From: Lactuca virosa
Lineage: Eukaryota; Streptophyta; Magnoliopsida; Asterales; Asteraceae
Length of the DNA stretch: 64,000 nt
Assembly: GCA_928212115.1 (NCBI GenBank)
Contig: CAKMRJ010005634.1
Location: 180,224,745-180,288,744, forward strand
Direction: 5' to 3'
The notes beneath the pieces were generated by a model that ran no database searches, was not told where the DNA came from, and worked only from the letters and a program-made list of their open reading frames with translations. Shown here piece by piece: positions 22,776 through 35,592 of the stretch. Made by a program: the position numbers and the translations under genes. Positions within the stretch are counted from its first letter, which is position 1; each line of letters opens with the position of its first letter.

Positions 22776-23960
22776 ATGCCTCCTCGTAGGAATCCAAGAC
22801 GTCGAAATACTGATGAACCACCGGTACCACCTCCGCCACCACCTACTCAGTTCGACCCCGCTATGTTCCAAGCGGCGGTCACGGCAGCTGTAATTGCTGT
22901 TATGGTTCAGATTAATCCTTCTGGTGCTAGTGGGTCTGGAGCTGGTACAAATCCTGCTAACCATGGTGAAGGTCATGGGCATTCGCGAGAGTGCACTTAT
23001 AAGGATTTTTCCAATGCCAAACCCAGGACCTTTAATGGAACTGGTGGCGTTATGGCATTAAGGCAATGGATAGAAAAGACAGAAGCAATTTTTGAAATTT
23101 GCTCCTGTCATGAAAACAGCAAAGTCAAGTTCGCTGCTTGTACTTTTTCTGAAAGAGCTTTGACGTGGTGGAATGGTCACGTTAAGTCACTTACTCTAGT
23201 AGTGGCGAATTCGATCAGCTGGGAGAACTTCAAAGTTATGCTTATGCGAGAATATTGTCCGCGGGGCGAAGTTCAGAAACTTGAGCAGGAACTCTGGGGT
23301 CTTTCAATGGTTGGTTCTAATATATCAACCTATACTATTAGATTTTGTGATTTGGCAATTCTGTGCCCGGAGATGGTTGCTCTAGAGAGCAAGAAGATTG
23401 AGAGGTATTGGGGACTGTCGCCCCAAATTCAGACAAGTGTGTTAGCTTCAAGGCCTGTTACTTTTGACAGTGCCAAAGAGTTGGCACAATATCTCATTGA
23501 TCATGGAATCCATCAACACTCGGTGGTTGCTACATCAGAACAACAAAAGGGAAACAACAACAACAACAATAACAACAACAACAACAACAACAACAAGAAG
23601 GGTCGGAACAAGAGGAAGGGCAAGTTTTCACAAGATTTCCCAAAGAAACAACAGTTGGCTGCAGTCAACATTGTGACTGTACCTACTGTTGTTCCTGTTA
23701 ATCCAGCACCAGCTAAGCCATATGCTGGTAATCTCCCAAAGTGCAACAAGTGCAATTTTCACCATAATGGGAATTGCAGAGAAATGCAGTGTCGTAACTG
23801 CAACAGGAAAAGGCATACTGCCCGATTCTGTAGAGCACCACCCCAACCACTTAAGCAAGTACATGCGGCTGGAGTTGGTCAAGCATGATACAATTGTAGT
23901 GAAGTAGGACATTTCAAGAAAGATTATCCTAAACCTGGAAATGCTGGTGGAGTTGGGAGA
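22776..23960 (+). pseudogene. gag: Gag of F, with a stop in the second zinc knuckle
   Basis: Starts MPPRRNPRRRN, a Pro run, then a Retrotrans_gag core (AKPRTFNGTGGVMALRQWIE, FAACTFSERALTWWN) to about residue 230. A poly-Asn tract follows (residues about 260-274). Then a basic stretch and zinc-binding strings CNKCNFHHNGNC and CRNCNRKRHTARFC. A further knuckle is broken: its first Cys codon is TGA at 23886-23888 and its last Cys is Tyr. The frame continues into protease, so this is a gag-pol fusion. Otherwise intact over 370 codons. Confidence 0.92.
23553..23596 (+). repeat. AAC trinucleotide repeat coding poly-Asn
   Basis: (AAC)n with a few AAT units inside the F gag, giving a run of Asn between capsid core and basic domain. 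Shadow ORFs on the other frames and strand come from it. Confidence 0.95.
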
Positions 23961-23969
23961 ATATTAGCT

Positions 23970-24420
23970 TTGAGCCAGGAAGAAGCTGTGGCAAATCCCG
24001 CAGTAGTTACGGGTACGTTTCTTCTCAACGAAACTTCTACATGCATTCTATTTGATTGTGGTGCTGAGAAGAGCTTCGTGACCCATAATTTCAAAAACTT
24101 GCAAAAACAAAACTCTCAACCATTAAAAGAAACATTCACGGTTGAAATGGCTAATGGGAAATCTGAATCCACCAACGACATATACATAGAATGTACTCTT
24201 ACTTTGAATAACTATTCGTTTCCTATTGACCTTATGCCGGTCTCTATCAAGAGTTTCGACGTCATAATAGGTATGGATTGGTTGTGTCCTAACCGTGCTG
24301 ACATCCTATGTTATGAAAAAGCCATTCGTCTGAATTTACCAACTAATGAAACACTTGTTATTTACGGCGACAAACCTGGCATGAATCTCCAAATCATTTC
24401 TTGCGTCAAGGCACAGAAGT
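23970..24420 (+). pseudogene. pol: Protease of F
   Basis: Gypsy aspartic protease in the gag frame. The active site reads LFDCGAEKSFV at about 24048-24080, with Cys in place of Ser/Thr in the D-S/T-G triad. The second half has VIIGMDWL (24265). It would process the polyprotein. The triad change alone may impair it. Confidence 0.88.
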
Positions 24421-24479
24421 ACCTTCGCAAAGAGTACTGTGCTTTCTTAGCTCATGTTGTAGAAAAAAAGCAAGAAGTG

Positions 24480-25285
24480 AAAGATATCGCGAAAATTCCT
24501 GAAGTCTATAACTTTCTCGACGTTTTTCCCGATGGTCTTCCTGGAGTACCTCCCGAAAGACAAGTCGAATTCCGAATCGACTTAATTCCAGGGGCTACCC
24601 CTGTAGCCAAGTCTCCCTACCGTCTTGCACCCTCAGAATTGCAGGAATTATCCAGCCAACTTAACGAACTTCTTAGTAAAGGTTTCATAAGACCAAGCTT
24701 CTCACCCTGGGGAGCACCGGTTTTATTCGTAAAGAAGAAGGATGGATCATTCCGTATGTGCATAGACTACCGCGAGTTGAACAAACTTACCATTAAGAAT
24801 CAATACCCTCTGCTCGCATTGACGATCTGTTCGACCAACTTCAAGGTGCGAGCTACTTCTCAAAAATAGACTTAAGATCCGGGTATCACCAGTTATGAAT
24901 TTTGGAGGATGACATTCCCAAAAGCGCGTTCAGAACTTGTTATGGTCATTATGAGTTCGTAGTGATGCCATTCGGATTGACGAATGCACTTGCTGTGTTC
25001 ATGGATCTAATGAACAGAGTGTGTCGTCCATTCTTGGACAAATTCGTTATAGTCTTCATTGACGACATTCTTATTTATTCAAGAAGTGAAGAAGAACATG
25101 GCCAACATCTTCGTCAAGTATTGAAAACCCTCATAACTGAGAAACTTTATGCGAAGTTTTCAAAATGTGAATTTTGGATTAGAAAGGTTGAATTTCAAGG
25201 TCACGTGGTCAGTTCTGAAGGAATACACGTTGATCCTTCCAAAATTAAGGCTATTGAAAAATGGTCAGCACCCAAAACACCTACA
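24480..25285 (+). pseudogene. pol: Reverse transcriptase of F, one frameshift and two stops
   Basis: Starts with the usual GLPGVPPERQVEFRIDLIPG; SPWGAPVLFVKKKDGSFRMC follows. A frameshift near 24808 moves the frame, a TGA lies at 24897-24899, and the palm motif VFIDDILIYS (about 25054) is intact. A TAA ends the frame at 25286-25288 just before the connection domain. Catalytic residues survive although the frame does not. Confidence 0.9.
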
Positions 25286-25860
25286 TAAATCTGTCAATTC
25301 TTAGGTCTTGCTGGCTATTATCGCAGATTCATACAAAATTTCTCTAGAATAGCTAAACCTCTTACCACCTTGACGCAAAAGGGGGTAACTTTTAGTTGGG
25401 GAGAAAGACAAGAAACAGCGTTCCAAACGCTGAAGCGAGCTCTGTGTAGTGCACCGATCATGTCTCTTCCCGAAGGAACAGAGGATTTTGTAGTGTACTG
25501 CGATGCTTCTAATCAAGGACTGGGATGTGTTCTTATGCAAAGAGGAAAGGTGATATCTTATGCCTCAAGACAGCTAAAGACACATGAAGTCAATTATTCA
25601 ACACATGACCTTGAACTAGGAGCAGTAGTATTTGCTCTGAAGATCTGGAGACATTACTTATATGGCACGAAATGCATAGTATTCACGGACCATAAAAGTC
25701 TCCAGTATATCTTCAATAAGAAAGAGTTGAACATGAGACAACAACGATGGGTAGAGCTACTGAACGATTACGATTGTCAAATTCTTTATCACCCTGGTAA
25801 AGCTAACGTTGTAGCTGACGCCCTTAGCAGAAAAGAATACTCAAGACGCCGAGTAAAGTC
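25286..25860 (+). pseudogene. pol: RNase H of F
   Basis: QFLGLAGYYRRFI connects RT to RNase H. DASNQGLGCVL, HDLELGAVVFALK and FTDHKSLQYIF keep the catalytic Asp/Glu/Asp set; ADALSRK ends the domain near 25835. Same shifted frame as the second half of RT. Degrades the RNA strand during reverse transcription in live elements. Confidence 0.9.
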
Positions 25861-27343
25861 GTTGACCATGACAATCCATTCACATCTGTCCACGCAGATC
25901 AGAGAGGCTCAATTAGAGGCCTTAAAACCTGAAAAAGTGACAGGTGAATCTTTGAGAGGAATGGATAAAAACTTCAAAGTCAGGGATGATGGAGTTTATT
26001 GTTTCATGAATCGAATCTGGATACCTAAGTTTGGTGGTTACAGAGATGTAGCCATGAATGAAGCTCACAAAACTCGATACTCTATTCATCCAGGTTCGGA
26101 CAAGATGTATCTGGACCATAAGAAACTGTACTGGTGGCCTAATATGAAGGCTGAAATTGCTACCTTCGTAGGCAAGTGTCTTACTTGCGCCAAAGTAAAG
26201 GTAGAATACCAGAAACCTTCAGGTTTATTGCAACAACATGAAATACCAGAATGGAAGTAGGAGCGGATTACAATGGACTTCGTAACCAAGTTACCTAAGA
26301 CATTGGGTGGTTATGATACTATTTGGGTAATCGTCGATAGATTAACCAAGTCCGCACACTTGTTACAAATCAGAGAAACTGACAAGATGGAGAAGCTAAC
26401 AAGAACTTACCTCAAAGAAATCGTTAGACTGCATGGTGTTCCAATATCTATTATTTCCAACCGATATAGTAGATTCACTTCCCATTTCTGGCAGTCTTTA
26501 CAAAAATCTTTAGGAACTAGGCTGGACATGAGTACAACCTACCATCCTCAGACTGACGGACAAAGTGAGAGGACGATTCAAACTTTAGAAGATATGTTAC
26601 GAGCTTGCGTGATAGACTTTGGTAAGGCATGGGATACTCATTTACTCTTTGTCGAATTCTCGTACAATAATAGCTATCACACTAGCATAAAGGCTGCTCC
26701 TTTCGAAGCTCTCTATGGCCGTAAGTGCAGATCCCCTCTGTGCTGGGCTGAAGTAGGCGATACGCAGTTAGTTAGAAGTCAAATTCTTCACGGTGCCCTC
26801 ACTGGTCCGGAAATCATTCGCGAAACCACGGAGAAAATCGTACAAATCCGGGAGCGACTTAAAGCTTCCAGAGATAGACAAAAAAGATACGCCAACAAAA
26901 GAAGAAAACCTTTGGAGTTTCAGGTCGGTGACCGCGTCATGTTGAAGGTCTCACCCTGGAAGGGCATTATACGCTTTGGAAAGCATGACAAGTTGAATCC
27001 AAGGTATATAGGACCATTCGAGATTCTTGCTAGAATTGGTCCCATAGCTTACAAACTCCGACTACCTCAAGAACTAAGTAACATACATCCTGTTTTCCAT
27101 GTCTCGAACATGAAAAAGTGTCTGTCCGACGAGACTCTTGTTATTCCACTCGGAGAGATCGAGATCGACGAGAGCCTCAACTTCGTGGAAGAACCTGTAG
27201 AAATCATGGACCGAGAGGTCAAGCAAACGAAACAAAGTCGTATCCCGATAGTGAAGGTTCGCTGGAATGCCAAACGAGGACCTGAATTCACTTGGGAACG
27301 CGAGGATCAAATGAAACTAAAATATCCTCATCTTTTCGTTTAG
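25861..27343 (+). pseudogene. pol: Integrase of F with chromodomain-like tail
   Basis: The His/Cys zinc domain (HPGSDKMYLDHKKLYWW, CLTCAKVK) is at 26085-26195. A TAG at 26258-26260 replaces the Trp usually found before the catalytic core. The core begins ITMDFVTKLP with the first Asp. The second site reads ISNRYSRF, so Asp is replaced by Asn and the nearby Asp by Tyr. The Glu in QSERTIQTLEDML is kept. The C end has FEILARIGPIAYKLRLP and FTWEREDQMKLKYPHLF, a chromodomain-like tail, with a normal stop at 27341-27343. Confidence 0.92.
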
Positions 27344-27400
27344 TTATTTGTAACTACTTATTTGCTTAAACTCTAATTTCGGGACGAAATCCTCTCTTAC

Positions 27401-27410
27401 GGGGGGAAAA
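27401..27410 (+). other. Polypurine tract of F
   Basis: GGGGGGAAAA immediately before the 3' LTR start TGTGATAACC; primes plus-strand DNA synthesis. Confidence 0.92.
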
Positions 27411-30159
27411 TGTGATAACCTGAAATTTCTATCTTGTACTTTCAGTCAATTCAATCAAAGACAAACTTGTTTCTGCTAGTTTTAGCATTGTTTAGAGTCT
27501 GTTTGGGTGTTCTAAGCCTACTGTATTCAAGAATCGGGTATTAGGAAGTATCAGCTTGAGTCCATTGTGCCTTAATCAAACTCTTAACTCATTAAGAGGA
27601 GTTTACGGCCAACACATGGTTGGGCCGTAAACTCATGCATAGGCTGTGAACTCATGCTATATGCATGAGTTTACACCATTTTTCATTCCTTTCTTCCATT
27701 CTAGTCAAGAACGCCCAAGATTCTCTCTCAAGTATCATAAAATCTTCACTTTGATCTTCCAAAAATGTAAGAATTCTTTCACTTGAATTGTTGTTACATC
27801 TCCTTATCTAGTGATTATACATGATTTCATCCATGAAATCATTCCATTTTGCTAGATTTTCAAGTGTTCTTCATTTCACCAAGAACACCAAGAACACACA
27901 CTAGTGTTTTTGGACTTTAATCACCATATCAAGCTTCTATATTGTAAGTACTCTCTCCTAAGCTTGTTATATACAAGGAATACTTGATGAACACTTAGAA
28001 AACATTCAATTTGCATGAACAAAGGGAGTTTACGTCCAAGGCAATCTCCCTTGGTCGTAAACCCATATAATGAAGCATATGTTGACTTTAAACACTCCTA
28101 AAGGCTTCTAAACCCTTAAGTACCTTCTTTGGTGTAATACTTACTGATTATACTACTTGAAAACATAAAGAAATCAAGATCAAAAGGTGTTTACGGCCAA
28201 GGCAATATCCTTGGGCCGTAAATCCTAATTAAGGGTGTAAATGAATTCTAAACCTCTTTCTAAGCTTTGGAACTAAGTATGGTACAATATACTATGAGTT
28301 TACGGCCGTAAACTCATAGGGCCATAAACCCTAGGCCGTAAACTCATAGAAGACTTACCATGTTGGCCATAAACTCATTAGAATGGCCATACACCCTTAG
28401 TATGCAATCATATGTGATTGTAGTACTTAAATCCTAAGGTTTCCTAGTCTAATAAGGTGTTACCTTTCATGATTAGTTGTTTAAACACTAATTATACACA
28501 TATATGTGTCATTATATGTTCAATAGGATCAGTGTGTGCTCAAGTCTTCACTTGACACTTAGCATCCTACACCAATCTTACATTTGACTAACTTACAACA
28601 AGTGAGTTCATACCCCCACATTTTCATAGTTTTTATTGTTTTAAGGGGGGGGGGGGATACAAGTATAACACAAAGATATTGTGTAATAACAAATGATTTC
28701 AATTGGAATAGAGTTATCAAAACAAATGGTTTCAAACATCTTATCAAATTAAGTGGTTATTTCAATAAACTTATATTTTAAGTGTTCTATAAACTTATAT
28801 TTTCCCCCAAAAATCATACTAGTATACATATATTTATATAAATAAGGTTTAAAATACTTAGGACTGACAACCCACTTTGGTTCCTTTTCCTTGTTTGGAT
28901 GTGGGATCACAAGTATCAGTTGTTTGTCCAAGTGTCATTTAAATTTTAGTTACATATATTTGTATATGTATACAAGTATAAATGTTTATTCAATTAGATT
29001 CAATTACCCTTTGTACATGTTGAGCAAAGGATCCCATACATGAATACTCGTTATCAAATCAGAAAATCCAAATAATTTATAATAGGTATAATTTATGACA
29101 CACAGAACATTAATTCACGATACTATTATACTAGAGTACATTGTTTTACAAAAACAAAGGTTAATTCAAAACTAATCAAGTGGATTCATTCATTCAAGTA
29201 CATGTTAAGAATACTAATTCAAAGATATACTATCAATCATTTATTTCAGAATGATTGGGTTTTCATAACTGTTATACATGTAATGTTATATGCTTTTATG
29301 AGTCAAGTAGTACAGTTTGTTTAATTCACTTTAAACAATACAGTAAAGTCCTGATATTATAACCGGAGTCTCCAGCAGGGGATCGAAACAATGTGTGTAT
29401 AGATCTATCTTGGGATTGACACTCCCGCACTCGGACTGCTAGCTATAGTCAGGCATACACGTCTGTGAGTGACATTTGTTATCATCAACTTTCAGCGCAT
29501 ACATAGCGTTGGGTCAGGCCATCTAGTTAGTATGGTTATGATAACTCCTTTAAAAGATATTAACAATACGCTAGTGTATAATTACTAAACTTAAGTACAT
29601 TTTCAAAGTACTAGTTTACAAGATACAGTTTACAAGATACAGTTTACAGTATACAGTTTACAAGATACAGTTTACAAGATACAGTTTACTAGATATAGTT
29701 GATAAGATACAAGTTTACATAAAGATTACAAGTACATAACATTGGTTTACAAACAGAACAGTTTTATACATATACAAATATTTTTCATATACAACAGAAA
29801 ATATAGGATTTTCTGGAAACAGTTTACATATTCAAGAAACAGAAAACACTCATACAAAACATAAATACTTATGCACTCACTCAACTTTATGTTGATACTC
29901 TATTTTCAAATTACTTGTATTCTCAGGGAACCCGTAGATAGGTACACCCGAGCTTTTGAAGATGGAGCAGTTTACGTTTTGTCTTTAACTTTTGTACAAC
30001 TTTTTGGTTTCAGTATACAATATGAAACACATGTAAATATTTATACTTTTTAATAAAATGGTTGTTTGTACTATGAGTACTATATTACATGTGTTGTGAT
30101 ACTACAAATGAAGTCCTCCACCCCCGGACGTTTCCGCCGTTTGGTTTGGGGGTGTGACA
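27411..30159 (+). repeat. 3' LTR of F
   Basis: 2749 bp, very close to the 5' copy, including the hairpins (27597-27635, 28190-28220) and the 20-bp palindrome at 28296. Shorter by one deletion near 28763 and by fewer ACAGTTTACAAGAT units. Followed by CACAT (30160-30164), the right target copy, and then by A's integrase. Confidence 0.93.
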
Positions 30160-30164
30160 CACAT

Positions 30165-32390
30165 AAACTGCTTCTCTCGATCTTTAAGCCAACAATATGA
30201 CGTATGGCGTTTCTGATAGTACAAAGCATGATAAGGTTCCATCTTAGTGATCGAATTGTAACTATTATTGTAGGAAAATTCTACCAAGGGTAGATGCTCA
30301 TCCCACTTACCGGGAAATTCCAAAGTACAATCTCTCAACATATCCTCCAATATGTGAATTGTCCTTTAACTCTAACCATCTGTCTGTGGATGGTAGGTTA
30401 TACTCAAACACAACTTTGTACCCATCTCTTCCTATAAGCTCTTCTAAAACCTAGAAGTAAAATGACTGACACGATCTGACATAATTGTCAAGGGAACACT
30501 ATGAAGTTTCACTATCTCTTTCACATAAGCATTTGCAAGCTTAACCATAGACCATATCTAATTGGCCGCTTTGAAGTACGCACACTTTGTGAATTGATAC
30601 ACAATTACCCAAATCATGTCGTGGTCACTCTTTGTCCTAGGTAACCTGGTCAATCCATCCATGGTGATGTTTTCCCATTTACCCATGGGTATATGTAAAG
30701 GATCGAAATCGCATATGGTTTCTGATGTTGCGACTTAATTCTTGCACACGTCACAAATTCATCCACATACTTTGCAATATCAAGCTTTATCGTCGGCCAC
30801 CATTAGTAAGGCTTTAGATCCATATACATCTTGGTACTGTCATGATGAATTAAGTAAATTATCTTGTGAGCTTCTTCCATGAGAATATCCCTTATTCCTT
30901 CGATGTTAGCCACCAAAATTTTGTTTTGAAATACCTTCAATCCTTGATTGTTTGTACCAAAAACTAACATTTATCCTGCACGTTCCTCCTTCAGGTTACT
31001 TTCTTGCAATGCTTGCTCCTGAGCTTTCTTAATGCTTTCCACAATTATCTAGACAATTTCAATCCTCAGCACTCTTGGCCTTTTCCTTCCTAGGTTTTTC
31101 TTTTTACTCAATATGTCTTCTACGACATTCGCTTTACCAGGGTGATAAATTATCTCGCAATCATAATTTTTGAGTAACTCTAGCCAACTACTTTGTCTCA
31201 TGTTCAACTCCCTCTGATCAGAAAGATACTGGAGACTCTTATGATTAGTGAAAAGTTTACACTTTGTGCCATAAAGATAATGCCTCCATATCTTTAGTGC
31301 GAAAACCACCACTGCCAACTCCAAATCATGAGTGGGATAGTTATGTTTGTGCGCCTTCAGTTTTCTGAAAGCATATGCTATTACTTTATATCTTTGGGTC
31401 AGAACACAACCTAACCCAACTCCAGATGCATCACTATAAACTGCAAAGTCTTCAACTCCGTCGGGTAAAACAAGGATTGGTGCTTCATACAACCGCTTCT
31501 TTAGCTTCTTGAAAGCTTCATCATGCTTCTCACTCAATGAGTAGGTAGATATCTTGTGGGTTAAAGTTATCAATGGAGCACCTTTTGAAGAAAATCCTTG
31601 GATAAACCTTCGATAATATCCAGCTAATCCTGGAAAACTATGAATCTTTCTGGGACTTTTTTGTTGTTCCCACCTCATTACATCTTCCATCTTTTCTAGA
31701 TCAACCATTATTCCTTCTTGGTTAACCACATGACTCAAGAATTGCACCTCTCGGATCCAAAAATTGCATTTCGAGAACTTGGCATACAACTTCTCCTTCT
31801 CTAGAACTTCCAATACTTATCGTAAGTGTCTTCCATGCTCCTGATGGCTCTTTGAGTAAATCAAAATGTCAATGATGAACACTATTACAGATCTATCTAG
31901 GAAAGGTTTACAAACTCGATTTATTAGATCCATAAACGCTGCTGGAGCATTGGTCAGTCTGAACGACATGACCACAAATTTATAGCGTACATATCTCATT
32001 CTGAAAGTTGTCTTCTCAATATCTTGCTCTCGTACCTTGAGCTGATGCTATCATGGCCTGAGATTAATCTTCAAGAAGTAGTTTTCGCCTTGCAATTGAT
32101 AAAACAGGTCATCAATCCTTGGCAATGGTTATCTATTCTTCACCGTTGCTTTATTCAGCACTCTGCAACATATGCATATCCTCATGCTCCCATATTTCTT
32201 CTTTACGAAAAACACCAGAGCTCCCCATGGTGAAGAAATAAGTCTTATGAAACCTTTTTCCAACAACTCTTGAAGTTGTATCATAAGCTCCTTCATCTCT
32301 GTCGGTGCTAATCAGTATGGTGCTTTCACTATCAGTGTGGTTCCTGGTAACAAACCTATTCGAAACTCTATTTGTCTATCAGGGGGAAAT
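30165..32390 (-). pseudogene. pol: Pol of A: RT, RNase H and integrase remnants
   Basis: Minus strand from 32390: FRIGLLPGTT-like RT entry, SPWGAPVFFVKK, VVMSFRLTNAPAAFMDL and VFIIDILIYS, where the FIDD box has lost its first Asp (31999-31817). RT connection and RNase H are open at 31813-31049 (SDASGVGLGCVL, THDLELAVVVFALK). Integrase zinc domain and core follow to 30165 with many stops, then WDEHLPLVEFSYNNSYNS. The frame continues at 15919 beyond F and G. Old and inactive. Confidence 0.87.
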
Positions 32391-33054
32391 TGTTGATACA
32401 TAAAAGTGAACCTCTAGCAATCCTAGCCAAACCAGATCCATAGTCAACCTCAGTCCAAGATGTGAAGAGTTACGAAGCCTGTCTTCATCTGAGATGAAGA
32501 CTGTTCCGAATTCAGTGTTTTGATGTGATAGAGTCTATACAAGCATTAAATGCTTTTTGTCTTTTTATTGAGTGAATAGTACTTAGGACCAAATTAGTAA
32601 ATAGTTTAAGTGTTAGATTTGTCAAACAATTAGTTTTATCTAGTCCATAGAATGTTCTCGGTTTGTACTCTGCCTGTCCTTTACTGTTTAGGAGATGATG
32701 TTTCATGAAATGTAAGCAGAAAATAGCATTATTCTGTTCACATCAATTACAAATTCTCTTGCAAGTAAAATCTCTTTCACTTCCATTATTCTTGTTCTAT
32801 AAAGTTTCTTTACTTTGTTCTTACTCTATTTTACTTATTTGAATACTTTGTTGAATATCATCTTCAAGTATCGACTAATTTACCAGACTTGACTGGACTA
32901 AAAGATTAGCAACATACATTGATCTTAATACTTAATTCAAGGTTTGAGTTTTTGAACGTTGTACGCACACTGAATCTTGCACTCACAATTAGTTTCAAAA
33001 CTTGAGTGGTGTTCCTTTGAATCTATAATAATAGATTATAATTGATCTGAGATT
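32391..33054 (+). repeat. 5' LTR of H (right end approximate)
   Basis: Starts TGTTGATACATAAAAG after the A pol frame breaks off. The end is not sharp: TTGGTATC at about 33055 is a plausible decayed primer site. No ORF of note inside. Confidence 0.6.
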
Positions 33055-33132
33055 ACCTTGGTATCTCAATCATTTATATGTTTAGGATAAAAGTTCTTCT
33101 ATATACCGCTTCTGCTCAAATACTTTAACTTC

Positions 33133-34320
33133 AATGGCTAAACCTAATCCAACTCAAAAAAAATTATTCGATGAAATTAGAAAATAGTGTGGGTTGCCCT
33201 TCTCGCGCCGCACTGCTCTTTGTTGAAGAGTATGATCACTAGAAAGTAAGAATGGAAAGGTTTTTAATTGGAAATGAAAAAGGTGAAGAAATATGGAGAT
33301 CTATGCAAGAAGGTCTAATGATCTGATCAGACAAATGATCAGAGATGCTACTGCAACTCTCATAGGCCAAGAAGAATAATCTCCAACACCTCTTACTGCT
33401 TCTGAAATCGAAAAGTAGCATGCAGACCAAATTGCATTTTACGAAATGGTTTGGTGTTCCTCCATCTCTCTTTGATCACATTAAGTTGTAAAAAAGATAA
33501 GCAGCAAAAAACATGAAAGATAAGCATCTGAATTCGACTGTTAATGATTTACATAACTTCACCACAACTCTAGGTCAATCTGTAGCCCCGGCCTCAAATA
33601 GGTACATAATTGTTGTCAACAATATGACTACACATGGCATAATCAGAACTCCTCTCGAGTATAATCTGAAGTTTATCAATAGCCTCGGTAAAGGCTGGGG
33701 GAACGTCAAATCATGTCTTCAGAGTAACACATCTCTGAAGAAACTAAAGCTTTATCAACTATTTGACGAACTACAAGGCCACAAATGTAATGTTACTCAA
33801 ACATTAAGAGAACTGTCAGGAGGTCCTCTTGCCTTGTTTAGCTGTGTTAACCCACTTATTTTGAGCCCATCTGTGTTAGATTCCTTTGGAACTATTCCAT
33901 ATGTTTCTCCTAGTCAACCAAACTTTCCTACTCCAGTCACTCCACTTGTTCCGAATCGTTCATTTGATGAAAATCTTGATCTTGATCTAGCCGGAACCTA
34001 GTCATAAACATTATCAAAATCAATTTCAAGCCCCATCATCAAAGTAATCCTCAACCAATTCCAAAACCTTCAAAAAACCCACCTGTTTACCGACCCAACA
34101 TCCCTCATCAAGTCACTCCTCGAAATCACAAGAAGTTATGAATTCTTTCAAACCAAAGATAGTTTGTCATAAATGTGGCCTCGATAACCATTTTTCTAAA
34201 GATTGTTAGGCTGAAACCTCTCAAAAACCAAATGTAAAAGATTTTGCATACTATGCTCGCAGAGCTCAAGAGATGGCAAAAAGTGAGAAATCATTTGTTA
34301 CTCCTGTGTGAAGAGATGTT
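33133..34320 (+). pseudogene. gag: Gag of H
   Basis: Begins MAKPNPTQKKLFDEI with early stops. An open part (33513-34001) has the SIRE-type Gag core (NLKFINSLGKGWGNVKSCL, KLYQLFDELQGHK). A zinc knuckle CHKCGLDNHFSKDC lies near 34167-34208, intact, followed at once by a TAG. It would bind element RNA. Frame changes at about 33430 and 34000. Confidence 0.8.
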
Positions 34321-35592
34321 GATGGGTACTGGTCTTCTGAAGATGAGGATGAAGTGAGAAATGGAAAGAATATGTGTCTTATGGCAAGACAGTCGATCGA
34401 ATGTGATGAAGGATAATGCGCTATGATAACTGAAAATAATTTTGATTTATCTATTTATGAACCATATCTAACCCAGATCCAATAATATATGACTGTCATT
34501 CATAAAGCATTTGAGTCTGCCATAGAAGTAAGTGAGAAACTGGAGAGCAAACTAACTCGCCTTAGGTTACGCTTTGAAGATCGAAATCTTAATATATAAT
34601 CACTAGAAAGAGGGCTTGTAATGTCTAACGATGAATGTATCATTTTAAAAGACAAATGTGAAATCACTTTTTCTGAAAGGAATATCTTAGTTTCTGATAA
34701 CAAGCGTCTTAATACCCAAATTGATGCTTTGCATAACTCAATTGGTATTCTTGAAGCAAACGAACGAATGACACATATTTTTCATCACCCATGGTCCAAA
34801 GCACCAAGCCTCAGAAGTGAGTTTCCCAAACCTGCTACTCGCCCCTTGAAGGTGTTGCAAAATCTAACGTTTATGGGATATGTTCTGAACCGCACTCATT
34901 TGGATACCCCTGTGTCACCATTATCACCCTTACCTGAGACTTTGGACCAGTTCAATTCTCTGATTCCTGACTTCCAACCTATCATTGTCAAATGTCCTGA
35001 TTCCACGCCTCTTCTGCCTCTAATATCCCTAGACCTGAATCAGTCTTCAGATTCATTCCCTGACACCAACCGTACTAGAGTTCAAATTCCAAACTCCGGT
35101 CCTCCAAACACCTGTGTTGTTGAGGAAATAATTCCCGAGACAGCTGGAAATGATTCTGACAAATCCGACTTCGTTTGGGCGTCATTTGATAGTGAATTAG
35201 AGGAAGAAATTATGTGTGACGATTCATATGAATCTTGTATCTCTAACTTTGAAGTGATTTTGAAATAAACTCTAGTACCAATTAAGCATAAGTTCGACAA
35301 TCCATCATCTGGACAAACTTCCAAGTCATCATCTGACTCTCGGAAGAAACCGTGGTTAAATAATAAAGATCTTCTTCACCCTAAGATTGAAGCCAAAAAT
35401 TCCCTTAAAAAAGAACTCAGGTCAAGGCAAAATTCCAGATTCATTGAGAAATCCAAAAAGAAACGGTCTCGAAAAGTTAGTCCTGCCACTAGGAACCACA
35501 ATACCTTTATACATGTTAAGATTCTTAAGAGGCCAACCAATCCTCCAAGTTCTGGTATTCAAAACAAATCTGTCAGTCCTATTCCAAAAAAG
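34321..35592 (+). pseudogene. C-terminal extension of H gag with coiled coil
   Basis: Between the knuckle and protease, SIRE-like elements carry a long extension. Here it is acidic (YWSSEDEDEV), then heptad-rich (SAIEVSEKLESKLTRLRLR, LVSDNKRLNTQIDALHNSI; 34500-34770), then Pro/Ser-rich (34790-35268) and basic. Stops at 34309, 34413, 34483 and 35266. Broken at 35592 by solo LTR I; the frame resumes at 36409. Confidence 0.68.

Larger units (their letters stand above)
18189..30159 (+). mobile_element. Complete Ty3/Gypsy element F with both LTRs
   Basis: 11971 bp: 5' LTR, iMet-type primer site, leader, a pre-gag ORF, gag-pol in one frame (Gag, PR, RT, RNase H, IN with chromodomain-like tail), polypurine tract, 3' LTR. 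TSD CACAT (15915-15919, displaced by G, and 30160-30164). Looks like a chromovirus-type Gypsy. Pol carries four in-frame stops and one frameshift, and integrase has lost catalytic residues, yet the LTRs are very alike. Confidence 0.93.
15327..32390 (-). mobile_element. Ty3/Gypsy element A, the outer host, in two visible pieces
   Basis: Minus-strand element seen at 15327-15919 (LTR start, polypurine tract, integrase C end) and 30165-32390 (rest of integrase, RNase H, RT). The gap is filled by G and F. The integrase frame matches on both sides once F, G and one TSD copy are left out. Cut again by Copia H at 32391. It is the oldest layer and the most decayed. Confidence 0.85.

Noticed and set aside
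22764..22982. Minus-strand ORF over the gag start of F
   Set aside because: Shadow of the Pro-rich gag N end; no own signal.
23513..23755. Minus-strand ORF with a poly-Leu stretch, membrane-like
   Set aside because: Antisense shadow of the poly-Asn AAC repeat in the F gag.
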